Assembly: GCA_934524985.1 (NCBI GenBank)
Contig: CAKSYT010000003.1
Span: 178,854-242,853, forward strand
DNA length: 64,000 nt
Direction: 5' to 3'
Source: an uncultured Faecalibacterium sp.
GTDB lineage: Bacteria; Bacillota; Clostridia; Oscillospirales; Ruminococcaceae
This document shows, piece by piece, positions 26,697 through 34,999 of the stretch. Position 1 is the first letter of the stretch; the number at the start of each line of letters is the position of its first letter. Below the pieces are notes generated by a model. The model did not search any database, was not told where the DNA came from, and was given only the letters and a program-made list of their open reading frames with translations. The translations under genes were made by a program, and so were the position numbers.

Positions 26697-28016
26697 ATGC
26701 GTATTTATGATCTGATCGCAAAAAAGCGGGATGGCGGCACCCACACCCGGGAAGAGCTGGAAGCCATTGTCAACGGCTTTGTCAGCGGGGATGTGACCGA
26801 TTACCAGATGGCCGCATGGATGATGGCGGTATATCTGCGCGGCATGACCAATGAAGAGACCGCCGAGCTGACCGATGTAATGGCGCACAGCGGCGTGATG
26901 GTAGACCTTTCGCCCATTCCGGGCATCAAGGTGGACAAGCACTCCACCGGCGGCGTGGGCGATAAGACCACGCTGGTCATTGCGCCCATCGTGGCGGCCT
27001 GCGGGGTGAAGATCGCCAAAATGAGCGGCCGGGGTCTGGGTCACACCGGCGGCACCATCGACAAGATGGAGAGCGTGCCCGGCACAAAGACCGCCCTCTC
27101 ACAGGAGGAGTTCTTTGCACAGGTGAACCGGATCGGTCTGTCGGTCATTGGTCAGAGCGAGGGCATCGCCGTGGCAGATAAAAAGATGTACGCCCTGCGG
27201 GACGTTACCGCCACCGTCAGTTGCATCCCGCTCATCGCCTCCAGCATCATGTCCAAAAAGCTGGCCTCCGGCTCGGACGCCATCCTGCTGGACGTCACCA
27301 CCGGCACCGGTGCCTTTATGAAAACTGTGGACCAGAGCATTGAGCTGGCGCAGCTGATGGTCGCCATCGGCACCCATCATGGCCGCCGGGTAGCTGCCAT
27401 GATCACCGATATGGACACCCCGCTGGGGCATAACATCGGCAACAGTCTGGAAGTGATGGAGAGCATGGACGTGCTCAAGGGCCACGGCCCGGCAGACCTG
27501 ACCGAGGTGTGCTTGCAATTGGCAGCCAACATGCTGGTGCTGGCGGGCAAGGGCGATGCCGCCCACTGCCGCGCTATGGCCGAGGCTGCGATTGCGGACG
27601 GCTCTGCCTTTGAAAAGTGCAAGGAAATGTTTGCCGCACAGGGCGGCGACATCCGGGTACTGGACGATTACAGCCTGTTTGCACAGCCCGCTGCCAGCTA
27701 CGAGCTGCTGGCTGAACAGGATGGCTACATTGTGGCCAATGACGCGGAAAAGATCGGCTCTGCCAGCGTGCTGCTGGGCGCAGGCCGCCAGAAAAAGGGC
27801 GACCCGCTGGACTTTGCTGCCGGTATCACCCTGCACAAAAAGCGCGGTGATTACGTCCATAAGGGCGAAAGCCTTGCCACCTTCTACGGCGCAGAGGACA
27901 AGTTTGAAGCCGCCGCCGCCGAGTACCGCAGCGGCCTTGTGTACGGCGCTGAAAAGCCGGAGGAAGCCCCGCTGGTGTATGCCCTTGTCACCAAGGACGG
28001 CGTAGAGCGGTACTGA
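26697..28016 (+). CDS. pdp: pyrimidine-nucleoside phosphorylase
   Basis: The 439-residue enzyme splits uridine, thymidine or deoxyuridine with phosphate into base and (deoxy)ribose 1-phosphate. Family motifs are KHSTGGVGDKTTL near residue 81 and the signature SGRGLGHTGGTIDKMES, with the C-terminal PYNP domain complete. With deoB it forms a pathway from pyrimidine nucleosides to pentose 5-phosphate. AGGAGCG precedes the ATG. Thymidine phosphorylase (deoA) is the close alternative; length and Firmicutes origin favour Pdp. Confidence 0.95.
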   Translation: MRIYDLIAKKRDGGTHTREELEAIVNGFVSGDVTDYQMAAWMMAVYLRGMTNEETAELTDVMAHSGVMVDLSPIPGIKVDKHSTGGVGDKTTLVIAPIVAACGVKIAKMSGRGLGHTGGTIDKMESVPGTKTALSQEEFFAQVNRIGLSVIGQSEGIAVADKKMYALRDVTATVSCIPLIASSIMSKKLASGSDAILLDVTTGTGAFMKTVDQSIELAQLMVAIGTHHGRRVAAMITDMDTPLGHNIGNSLEVMESMDVLKGHGPADLTEVCLQLAANMLVLAGKGDAAHCRAMAEAAIADGSAFEKCKEMFAAQGGDIRVLDDYSLFAQPAASYELLAEQDGYIVANDAEKIGSASVLLGAGRQKKGDPLDFAAGITLHKKRGDYVHKGESLATFYGAEDKFEAAAAEYRSGLVYGAEKPEEAPLVYALVTKDGVERY

Positions 28017-28050
28017 GACCTGACAGCAGGGGGGACCTTGCTCTTATAAT

Positions 28051-28078
28051 GATGCCCAAAGCGCACACGGAGGGCATT
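28051..28078 (+). repeat. dispersed covarying hairpin, copy C
   Basis: Stem GATGCCC/GGGCATT (the outer pair is a G-T wobble) encloses AAAGCGCACACGGA. The loop matches copies A and B in its core AGCG and CGGA, with new paired stem bases. Confidence 0.6.
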
Positions 28079-28099
28079 CCAAAACATTTTGCTCCGAGG

Positions 28100-28135
28100 G
28101 ACTGCTGCACAAAACTGTGCGGCAGTCTCTTTTTT
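28100..28135 (+). terminator. intrinsic terminator after pdp
   Basis: A 12-bp stem with one wobble (28100-28111 with 28116-28127) and a 4-nt loop is followed by TCTTTTTT. Confidence 0.85.
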
Positions 28136-28235
28136 GCGCTTTCATGCTGCAAATTGGCCTTTTGCACAAAGGAATGGTCGCTTTTTAAGCAATTCGATGT
28201 ATTTGTGGGGCAAATGGTAGAACTTTACGGAGGGA

Positions 28236-28246
28236 TATGGTATACT
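28236..28246 (+). promoter_or_regulatory. extended -10 promoter of trkA-trkH
   Basis: TGG directly before TATACT (28241-28246) fits the extended -10 form TGnTATAAT; no good -35 box is seen. The start codon lies 56 bp downstream. Confidence 0.5.
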
Positions 28247-28301
28247 ATACCGTGATTGCTAGCCCCGGGAAAAGGGGCTGCCGAAGGAGAAAGGACTTGT
28301 T

Positions 28302-29654
28302 ATGAAGATCATTCTGGTGGGCGGCGGCAAGGTCGGTACGGCTCTGGCACGCCAGCTCAGCGAGGAAGGCCACAACGTGACTGTGGTGGACACCAACAAA
28401 GCGCGCGTGGAGCACCTGACCGAAAGCTACGACGTGCTGGGCATCGTGGGCAATGGCTCGTCCATCACCACCCTGTCTGAGGCGGGCATTGAAGATGCGG
28501 ACGTGTTCATTGCGGTCACCGGCTCGGACGAACTGAACCTGCTTTGCTGTATGTTTGCCAAAAAGGCGGGTCACTGCCACGGCATTGCCCGTGTGCGCAA
28601 CCCGTCTTACAGCCACGAACTGGACTTTATCAAAAAGCAGATCGGCATTTCCGCCATCATCAACCCGGAAATGGCAGCAGCAAAGGAGATCTCCCATCTG
28701 CTGCGGTTCCCCGGTGCCAGCAAGATCGATACCTTTGCGGACGGCCGTGTGCGCTTGATCAAGTTTGCGCTGCCCGATGCGCTGGACGGCGTAGCCATCC
28801 GCGAGATCCCCACCCGGCTCAAGAGCGATATTCTGGTGTGCGCGGTGGAGCGTGAGGGCGGGGTCATCATCCCCAACGGTAACTTCGTGCTGCAAAAGGG
28901 CGATCAGGTCACCTTCCTTGCCACGCAGGAAAAGGCACACGCCTTCTTCCAGCAGCTGCATCTGCCGGTGCAGCCGGTGCGCAATGCCCTCATCGTGGGC
29001 GGCGGTGCCATTGCCTACTACCTCAGTCAGGAATTGCTGGAAAACCATGTGCGGGTGCGCATCGTGGAGCGGGACGCCGCCCGCTGCGTAGAGCTGGCCG
29101 AGCAGCTGCCCGGCGCACAGATTTTGAACGAGGACGGCTCTAACCGCGAGTTTTTGCTTTCCGAGGGTCTGGAATCCACCGAGGCCTTTGTGGCGCTGAC
29201 CAACATCGACGAGGAGAACGTGCTGCTGACCCTGTTTGCCAAAAAGCACTCCAACGGCAAGCTGGTGACCAAGGTCAACCGTCTGGAATTTGACGATATT
29301 CTGGCCGGGCTGGATCTGGGCAGCGTGGTCTACCCCAAGTACATGACCTGTGACTACATCGTGCAGTACGTCCGCGCATTGCAAAACGAGGCGGGCAGCA
29401 ACATCAAGACCCTGTACCGCATTCTGGACGACCGCGTGGAGGCACTGGAATTTACGGTGCACGAGGAGAGCGCCGCCACCGGCGTGCCCCTGAGCCAGCT
29501 GCACCTGAAAAAGAACCTGCTGCTGTGCTGCATTACCCGCGGCAGCAAGATTTTGATCCCCCGCGGCGGCGACCAGATCCAGGTGGGCGACAACGTCATC
29601 GTGGTCACGCTGGAGCACGGTCTGCACGATCTGCGCGATATCGTGGAGCACTGA
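28302..29654 (+). CDS. trkA: Trk potassium uptake regulatory subunit TrkA
   Basis: This 450-residue cytoplasmic protein gates the TrkH channel through nucleotide binding. It is a tandem of two RCK units. The first Rossmann motif is VGGGKVGTALARQL (residues 6-19) with the acidic VVDTNKARV; the second is IVGGGAIAYYLSQEL near residue 231. Each is followed by a TrkA-C domain with Gly-Val-x-Ile-type sequence. It is 12 bp from trkH. Potassium channels of this type are regulated by c-di-AMP in Firmicutes, and gdpP lies in this window. Confidence 0.95.
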   Translation: MKIILVGGGKVGTALARQLSEEGHNVTVVDTNKARVEHLTESYDVLGIVGNGSSITTLSEAGIEDADVFIAVTGSDELNLLCCMFAKKAGHCHGIARVRNPSYSHELDFIKKQIGISAIINPEMAAAKEISHLLRFPGASKIDTFADGRVRLIKFALPDALDGVAIREIPTRLKSDILVCAVEREGGVIIPNGNFVLQKGDQVTFLATQEKAHAFFQQLHLPVQPVRNALIVGGGAIAYYLSQELLENHVRVRIVERDAARCVELAEQLPGAQILNEDGSNREFLLSEGLESTEAFVALTNIDEENVLLTLFAKKHSNGKLVTKVNRLEFDDILAGLDLGSVVYPKYMTCDYIVQYVRALQNEAGSNIKTLYRILDDRVEALEFTVHEESAATGVPLSQLHLKKNLLLCCITRGSKILIPRGGDQIQVGDNVIVVTLEHGLHDLRDIVEH

Positions 29655-29666
29655 CGGAGGCGGACT

Positions 29667-31109
29667 ATGAATTATGCGATCGTTTTCCGTCTGCTGGGCT
29701 ATGTGCTGATGATCGAGGGCGCGTTGCTGCTGCTGCCCGCCGCCGCCAGCTTAGTATATGGCGAGTGGATGGTACTGGGCGTGTTTCTGCTCACAGCAGC
29801 CGTCAGCGCCGGGATCGGCTACGCCCTGCACACCATCAAGCCCCGCAGTAAGGTGTTCTATATGCGCGAAGGCTTTGCGGCTACCTCGCTGTGCTGGGTG
29901 TTCATCTCGGTGATGGGCGCGGTGCCCTTTGTGCTCACCGGCTGCATCCCGAACCCCGTGGATGCCCTGTTTGAGACGGTCTCCGGCTTTACCACCACAG
30001 GCGCCAGCATCCTACCCGCCGTGGAGGGGCTGCCCAACGGTATTCTGTTCTGGCGCAGCTTCACCCACTGGATCGGCGGCATGGGCGTTCTGGTGTTTCT
30101 GCTCTCGCTGCTGCCGCTGACCGGCGGCTCCCACGTTAACCTGATGAAGGCGGAAAGCCCCGGCCCGCAGGTGGACAAGCTGGTGCCTAAGGTACAGTCT
30201 ACCGCTAAAATTCTGTACGGCATCTACTTTGCCCTTACCATGCTGGAACTGGTGTTTTTGCTGATTGGCAGAATGCCCCTGTTCGAAGCCCTGCTCACCG
30301 CTTTTGGTACGGCGGGCACCGGCGGTTTCGGCTTCCGCAACGACAGCTTTGGCAGTTTTTCGCCCTACATCCAGTGGGTCGTGACCATCTTCATGATCCT
30401 GTTCGGCGTCAACTTCAACGCCTACTTCCTGCTGCTCATGCGCAAGTTCCGCCGCGCGGCTGCCAGCGAGGAGGTGCGGGGCTACTTTGTGGTCATTGCA
30501 GTGGCAGTGGGCATCATCACCGCCAACATTTATAGCATGTACAACAGCTTTGGCGAGGCGCTGCGGCAGGCCGCTTTTCAGGTGGGTTCCATCATCACCA
30601 CCACCGGCTTTTCCAGCTGCGATTTTGACCTGTGGCCGACCCTCTCCAAGGAGATCCTGGTCATGCTCATGTTCATTGGTGCCTGTGCGGGCAGTACCGG
30701 CGGCGGCATGAAGGTGAGCCGCTTCCTCATTCTGGGCAAGACCTTGGCTAAGGAACTCAAGACCGCCCTGCACCCGCAGGTGGTAGCGCCCGCCCGCATG
30801 GATGGTAAGCTCATCAACCACGAGACCATCCGCACCACTAACGTGTTTGTGGCGGCGTATATCTTTATTTTTGCGGGCTCCTTCTTCCTGATCAGCCTGA
30901 ACGGCTTTGATATGGTGACGAACTTTACCGCCGTGGCTGCTACCCTGAACAACATCGGCCCGGGCTTGGAAATGGCAGGCCCCATGCAGAACTTCGGCTG
31001 CTTTGCAGACCCCGCAAAGCTGGTGCTCATCTTCGATATGCTGGCCGGACGTCTGGAAATCTTCCCCATGCTGGTGCTGTTTATGCCGGATACATGGCGG
31101 CGGTTCTAA
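29667..31109 (+). CDS. trkH: Trk potassium uptake transmembrane subunit TrkH
   Basis: The 480-residue membrane protein has about ten hydrophobic segments arranged as repeated M1-P-M2 units. The pore-lining pattern TTTGAS at about 110 and similar TGG or TTGFSS sequences further on form the potassium selectivity filter. It transports potassium into the cell with TrkA as partner. The start is an ATG with GGAGG upstream (29656-29660). A terminator lies 40 bp after the stop. Confidence 0.95.
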   Translation: MNYAIVFRLLGYVLMIEGALLLLPAAASLVYGEWMVLGVFLLTAAVSAGIGYALHTIKPRSKVFYMREGFAATSLCWVFISVMGAVPFVLTGCIPNPVDALFETVSGFTTTGASILPAVEGLPNGILFWRSFTHWIGGMGVLVFLLSLLPLTGGSHVNLMKAESPGPQVDKLVPKVQSTAKILYGIYFALTMLELVFLLIGRMPLFEALLTAFGTAGTGGFGFRNDSFGSFSPYIQWVVTIFMILFGVNFNAYFLLLMRKFRRAAASEEVRGYFVVIAVAVGIITANIYSMYNSFGEALRQAAFQVGSIITTTGFSSCDFDLWPTLSKEILVMLMFIGACAGSTGGGMKVSRFLILGKTLAKELKTALHPQVVAPARMDGKLINHETIRTTNVFVAAYIFIFAGSFFLISLNGFDMVTNFTAVAATLNNIGPGLEMAGPMQNFGCFADPAKLVLIFDMLAGRLEIFPMLVLFMPDTWRRF

Positions 31110-31149
31110 GCCTTTTTGGATACGGGACAAGCATAAAAATATTATTTCG

Positions 31150-31189
31150 GAACACCGGAGTGTCTATGGACGCTCCGGTGTTCTTTTTT
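31150..31189 (+). terminator. intrinsic terminator after trkH
   Basis: Stem GAACACCGGAG/CTCCGGTGTTC (31150-31160 with 31173-31183) is followed by six T. Confidence 0.92.
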
Positions 31190-31216
31190 GTGAAAGAAGC
31201 TGCAAAGGCAGGTGGC

Positions 31217-31239
31217 AACGGTTAGAAATACCTTGCGTT
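31217..31239 (+). promoter_or_regulatory. possible ECF-sigma promoter upstream of the YdjI-like gene
   Basis: AAC (31217-31219) and CGTT (31236-31239) are 16 bp apart, matching the AAC-N16-CGT skeleton of sigma-W-like promoters. A sigma-A -10-like TATAAT is also present at 31262-31267 but has no -35. This is suggestive only. Confidence 0.25.
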
Positions 31240-31378
31240 CAGCGCCGCATTGCAGTATGATTATAATATCAATTATCTGACCCTTACCCCTGAGCAGGCA
31301 GAACTTTTTTACAAACGAAATCGTTCTGCATGATAAAGAAGAGAGCAAAAACAATAAAACATACAGGAGGAAATTACT

Positions 31379-32785
31379 ATGGGTTTGATCAAAGCAGGTA
31401 TGGGCGCACTGGGGGGAACTCTTGCAGACCAGTGGAAGGAATTTTTCTATTGCGATTCTCTGGACAAGGATGTGCTGATGGTCAAGGGTCAGAAGCGCAC
31501 CTCCCGCCGCAGCTCCAACCACGGCGAGGATAACATCATCACCAACGGCAGCGGCATCGCTGTGGCAGACGGACAGTGTATGCTCATCGTGGAGCAGGGC
31601 AAGGTGGTGGAGGTATGCGCCGAGCCGGGCGAGTATACCTTCGATTCCTCCACCGAGCCCAGCGTGTTCACCGGCAACTTCGGCGATAGTCTGGCTGCTA
31701 CCTTCCAGACCGTAGCCAAGCGCTTTACCTACGGCGGCGACACCGGCAAGGATCAGCGCGTGTACTACATCAACACCAAGGAGCTGGGCGAGATCCTGTA
31801 CGGCACCGCGACCCCCATCCCGTTCCGCGTGGTGGTCAGCGAGGAGCGGGGCTATAAGCTCTCGGTGAATATTCGCTGCAACGGCAGCTTTACTTACCGC
31901 ATCTGCGACCCGCTGCTGTTCTACACCAACGTGTGCAGCAACGTCTCCAACCAGTACGATGCCTCGGAGCTGGCTCCCCGCCTGAAGAGTGAGCTGATGA
32001 ACGCTCTGCAGCCTGCGCTGGCAACCCTTTCCGCCAACAAGGTGCAGTATTACGAGATCCCCGCCCACACGCTGGAGATCTCCGAGGCGCTCAACGAACA
32101 GCTGTCCAACGTCTGGCGCAAGAAGCGCGGCATTGAGGTGTTCTCCTTCAACATCAACTCCCTGTCCATCCCGGAGGAGCAGCAGAAGAAGATCACCGAG
32201 TGGGAAGAGAACGCCATGACCACCGACCCCACCACCGCCGCAGCCCGTCTGGTGGGCGGTCAGATCGACGCCATGAAGACCGCTGCCGGGAACACCGCCG
32301 GTGCCATGACCGGCTTTATGGGCATGGGCATGGCAGCCGGTGCAGGCGGCATGGGCGGCATGAGCGCCCAGAACCTGTTCGCCATGGGTCAGCAGCCCGC
32401 AGCACCCCAGCAGCAGCCTTCTGCCGCCGACAGCTGGAAGTGCAGCTGCGGCGCTACTGTTACCGGCAAGTTCTGCCCGGAATGCGGCAGCAAAAAGCCG
32501 GAGCCGAAGCCCACTGACAGCTGGACTTGCAGCTGCGGCGCTACCGTTACCGGCAAATTCTGCCCGGAGTGCGGCAAGCCCCGCCCGGCGGCAGCAGAGG
32601 GCTGGAAGTGCAGCTGCGGCGCAGTGAACAAGGGCAAGTTCTGCTCCGAGTGCGGCAAACCCAAGCCCGCCGGTACGCCCAAGTATAAGTGCGACAAATG
32701 CGGCTGGGAACCGGCCGACCCCGCACACCCGCCCAAGTTCTGCCCGGAGTGCGGCGACCCCTTTGACGACAACGACCGCAGCTAA
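31379..32785 (+). CDS. YdjI-like SPFH-domain protein with four C-terminal zinc ribbons
   Basis: The 468-residue protein resembles Bacillus YdjI, annotated as a virion-core-like protein. The SPFH/band-7-type region spans about residues 30-290. A Gly/Met-rich linker follows, then four zinc-ribbon units each with two CxC or CxxC pairs (CSCG...CPEC repeats near 350, 382, 415 and 443). SPFH proteins organise membrane domains. It is the first of three adjacent genes that match Bacillus ydjI-ydjG-ydjH in content, a PspA-linked envelope-stress module; no pspA is adjacent here. AGGAGG precedes the ATG. Confidence 0.85.
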   Translation: MGLIKAGMGALGGTLADQWKEFFYCDSLDKDVLMVKGQKRTSRRSSNHGEDNIITNGSGIAVADGQCMLIVEQGKVVEVCAEPGEYTFDSSTEPSVFTGNFGDSLAATFQTVAKRFTYGGDTGKDQRVYYINTKELGEILYGTATPIPFRVVVSEERGYKLSVNIRCNGSFTYRICDPLLFYTNVCSNVSNQYDASELAPRLKSELMNALQPALATLSANKVQYYEIPAHTLEISEALNEQLSNVWRKKRGIEVFSFNINSLSIPEEQQKKITEWEENAMTTDPTTAAARLVGGQIDAMKTAAGNTAGAMTGFMGMGMAAGAGGMGGMSAQNLFAMGQQPAAPQQQPSAADSWKCSCGATVTGKFCPECGSKKPEPKPTDSWTCSCGATVTGKFCPECGKPRPAAAEGWKCSCGAVNKGKFCSECGKPKPAGTPKYKCDKCGWEPADPAHPPKFCPECGDPFDDNDRS

Positions 32786-32861
32786 GCCTGCCGCACAATA
32801 ATTGAACACACTGCGGGGCAGGGGAAAGGCCCTTGCTCCGCAGATCATAGGAGGAAACGCT

Positions 32862-33953
32862 ATGGCAGGAATGCTGGAATATAAGTGCCCCTGCTGTGAT
32901 GGTGCCATCCAGTTCGACAGCACCACCCAGAAGATGAAATGCCCCTACTGCGACACCGAGTTTGAGGTGGACGCGCTCAAGGGCTACGATGAGGACCTGA
33001 AAGACCAAAAGCCCAGCGAGATGAACTGGGCAACCCCCGGCGGCAGCTGGGCAGAGGGCGAGACCGCCGGTCTGCATACTTACAGCTGCAAGAGCTGCGG
33101 CGGCGAGATCGTGGGCGACGACACCATGGCCGCGTCCGCCTGCCCCTTCTGCGGCAACCCCATCGTCCTCACCGGACAGTTTGCCGGAGACCTGCGCCCC
33201 GACCTCATCATCCCCTTCAAGCTGGATAAAAAGGCGGCGAAGGAAAAGCTGCAGGAGCACCTCAAGGGCAAGACCCTGCTGCCCAAGGTTTTCCGCAGCC
33301 AGAACCATATCGACGAGATCAAGGGCGTGTATGTGCCCTTCTGGCTGTACGACAGCGATGCCGACGCCCAGCTGCGCTTTACCGCCACCCGTACCCGCTG
33401 CTGGTCGGATGACGACTACGATTACACCGAGACCAGCTACTACTCCGTGCGCCGGGACGGCGTGCTGGGCTTTGACGCGGTCCCGGTGGACGGCTCTTCC
33501 AAGATGGCAGACGACCTGATGGAATCCATCGAGCCCTTTACCATGAGCGATGCCGTGCCCTTCAAGACCGCGTATCTGGCAGGCTATGTGGCCGATAAGT
33601 ACGATGTGGACGCTGAAAAGAGCATCCAGCGCGCCAACGAGCGCATCCGTCAGTCCACCGAGGACGCCTTTACCCAGACCGTTACCGGCTACGACTCCGT
33701 GAAAATGGAGAACAGCAGCATCCAGCTGCACGGCGGCAAGGCAAAATATGCCCTGTTCCCGGTGTGGGTGCTGAGCACCAGCTGGCGCGGCAACAATTAC
33801 ATTTTTGCCATGAACGGCCAGACCGGCAAGTTCGTGGGCAACCTGCCGGTGGATAAGGCCGCCGCCCGCAAGTGGACGCTGGGCCTTACCGCAGCCGTTG
33901 GTGCCGCCTCCTATGCGGTCATGTGGCTGCTGTGGCTGGCCGGGATTCTGTAA
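32862..33953 (+). CDS. YdjG-like zinc-ribbon membrane protein
   Basis: The 363-residue protein starts with a TFIIB-type zinc ribbon (CPCC...CPYC, residues 7-29), then has a second ribbon (SCKSCGGE...CPFCGNP, about 73-97). A folded region follows with PFKLDKKAAK and FWLYDSD, and the C terminus holds one membrane segment (about 340-362). It resembles Bacillus YdjG. The ATG is taken at 32862 because AGGAGG lies 7 bp upstream. It starts 76 bp after the YdjI-like gene and is followed 14 bp later by the TPM-domain gene. Confidence 0.85.
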   Translation: MAGMLEYKCPCCDGAIQFDSTTQKMKCPYCDTEFEVDALKGYDEDLKDQKPSEMNWATPGGSWAEGETAGLHTYSCKSCGGEIVGDDTMAASACPFCGNPIVLTGQFAGDLRPDLIIPFKLDKKAAKEKLQEHLKGKTLLPKVFRSQNHIDEIKGVYVPFWLYDSDADAQLRFTATRTRCWSDDDYDYTETSYYSVRRDGVLGFDAVPVDGSSKMADDLMESIEPFTMSDAVPFKTAYLAGYVADKYDVDAEKSIQRANERIRQSTEDAFTQTVTGYDSVKMENSSIQLHGGKAKYALFPVWVLSTSWRGNNYIFAMNGQTGKFVGNLPVDKAAARKWTLGLTAAVGAASYAVMWLLWLAGIL

Positions 33954-33967
33954 AGGAGGGACGGAAG

Positions 33968-34813
33968 ATGAAAAACACTGCTACCCGACTGCGCTCCCTC
34001 TGTGCTGCGCTGGCCGCACTGGTGCTTTTGCTGGCGCTGGCTGTACCGGCCTTTGCCGCAGACGGCTTTGCCGACCTGTATTACCGCATGAACGACAGCG
34101 CAGAAGTCCTGACCGAGGACGAGGACAACGAGCTGGAAGCTTCGCTGGAGGAACTGAGCGTCCGCCAGAGCTTTGATGTGGTCATTGCTACCATCGACTC
34201 GCTGGAAGACGAGGGCTACACCAGCATGGAAGAATACGCCGATGACCTGTACGATTACTGCCAGTTCGGCTACGGTGCAAACAGGGACGGCGTGCTGCTG
34301 CTGGTGAGCATAGGCGACCGCAAATGGCATATCTCTACCTGCGGCTACGGCATCACCACCTTTACGGATGCCGGTATCCAGTACCTTGGCGAGCAGATGA
34401 CCCCTGATATGGCAGACGGTGATTACGCCGCCGCCTTCCGCACCTTTATCCAGTGGACGGATGCGTATATTACCGCCGCCCGCGAAGGCCACCCCTATGA
34501 CGTAGACAATATGCCCAAGGAGCCGTTTTCTATCGTGTATTTGGGTGTGGCACTGGTCATTGGTCTAGTGACGGCACTGATCGTGACCGGCGTGATGAAG
34601 GGCCAGCTCAAGAGCGTGGCACCGCAGCGGGATGCAAACGGTTATGTGCGGCAGGGCAGCATGAAGCTGACCAACCAGCGGGACCTGTATCTGTACCGTG
34701 ACGTGCACCGCACCGAGCGGCCGAAGGAGTCCAGTTCCAACGATTCCGGCGGCAGCTCCACCCACACCTCCTCCAGCGGCTCTACCCACGGCGGCGGTGG
34801 CGGTTCGTTCTGA
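33968..34813 (+). CDS. YdjH-like TPM-domain membrane protein
   Basis: This 281-residue protein has a signal peptide (residues 1-30, ending AFA), an extracytoplasmic TPM domain (about 35-165; YYRMNDSAEVLTEDEDNELE, FGYGANRDGVLLLV) and one membrane segment (about 183-205). A cytoplasmic tail follows that ends in Ser-rich and Gly-rich sequence (GGGGGSF). The Gly-rich tail is typical of YgcG-like proteins. TPM proteins have been linked to photosystem repair in plants and to envelope functions in bacteria. AAAGGAGGG precedes the ATG. Confidence 0.85.
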   Translation: MKNTATRLRSLCAALAALVLLLALAVPAFAADGFADLYYRMNDSAEVLTEDEDNELEASLEELSVRQSFDVVIATIDSLEDEGYTSMEEYADDLYDYCQFGYGANRDGVLLLVSIGDRKWHISTCGYGITTFTDAGIQYLGEQMTPDMADGDYAAAFRTFIQWTDAYITAAREGHPYDVDNMPKEPFSIVYLGVALVIGLVTALIVTGVMKGQLKSVAPQRDANGYVRQGSMKLTNQRDLYLYRDVHRTERPKESSSNDSGGSSTHTSSSGSTHGGGGGSF

Positions 34814-34841
34814 AAACCTTCCCCCGCAAGATAAAATCTCA

Positions 34842-34902
34842 AAAACCGATCCGCAGCAGCCGGACGCACCCGCGCCCCGGCAACCGCTGCGGATCGGTTT
34901 TT
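34842..34902 (+). terminator. intrinsic terminator after the Ydj-like cluster
   Basis: Arms at 34842-34857 and 34886-34902 pair over about 16 bp around a 28-nt loop and end in TTTTT. Confidence 0.85.
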
Positions 34903-34999
34903 ACTTTTCTGCCGCCCGACACAAACGACTGATTTTTTCTGTGCCTTTGGGGCTATACTTCCAGTGCAGACGATTTTATATGCAGCAAGGAGCAGACAC

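Noticed and set aside
34954..34959. Promoter for the ClpC-type gene
   Set aside because: TATACT is present but no acceptable -35 box and no CtsR heptad repeat were found, so it is not listed as a feature.
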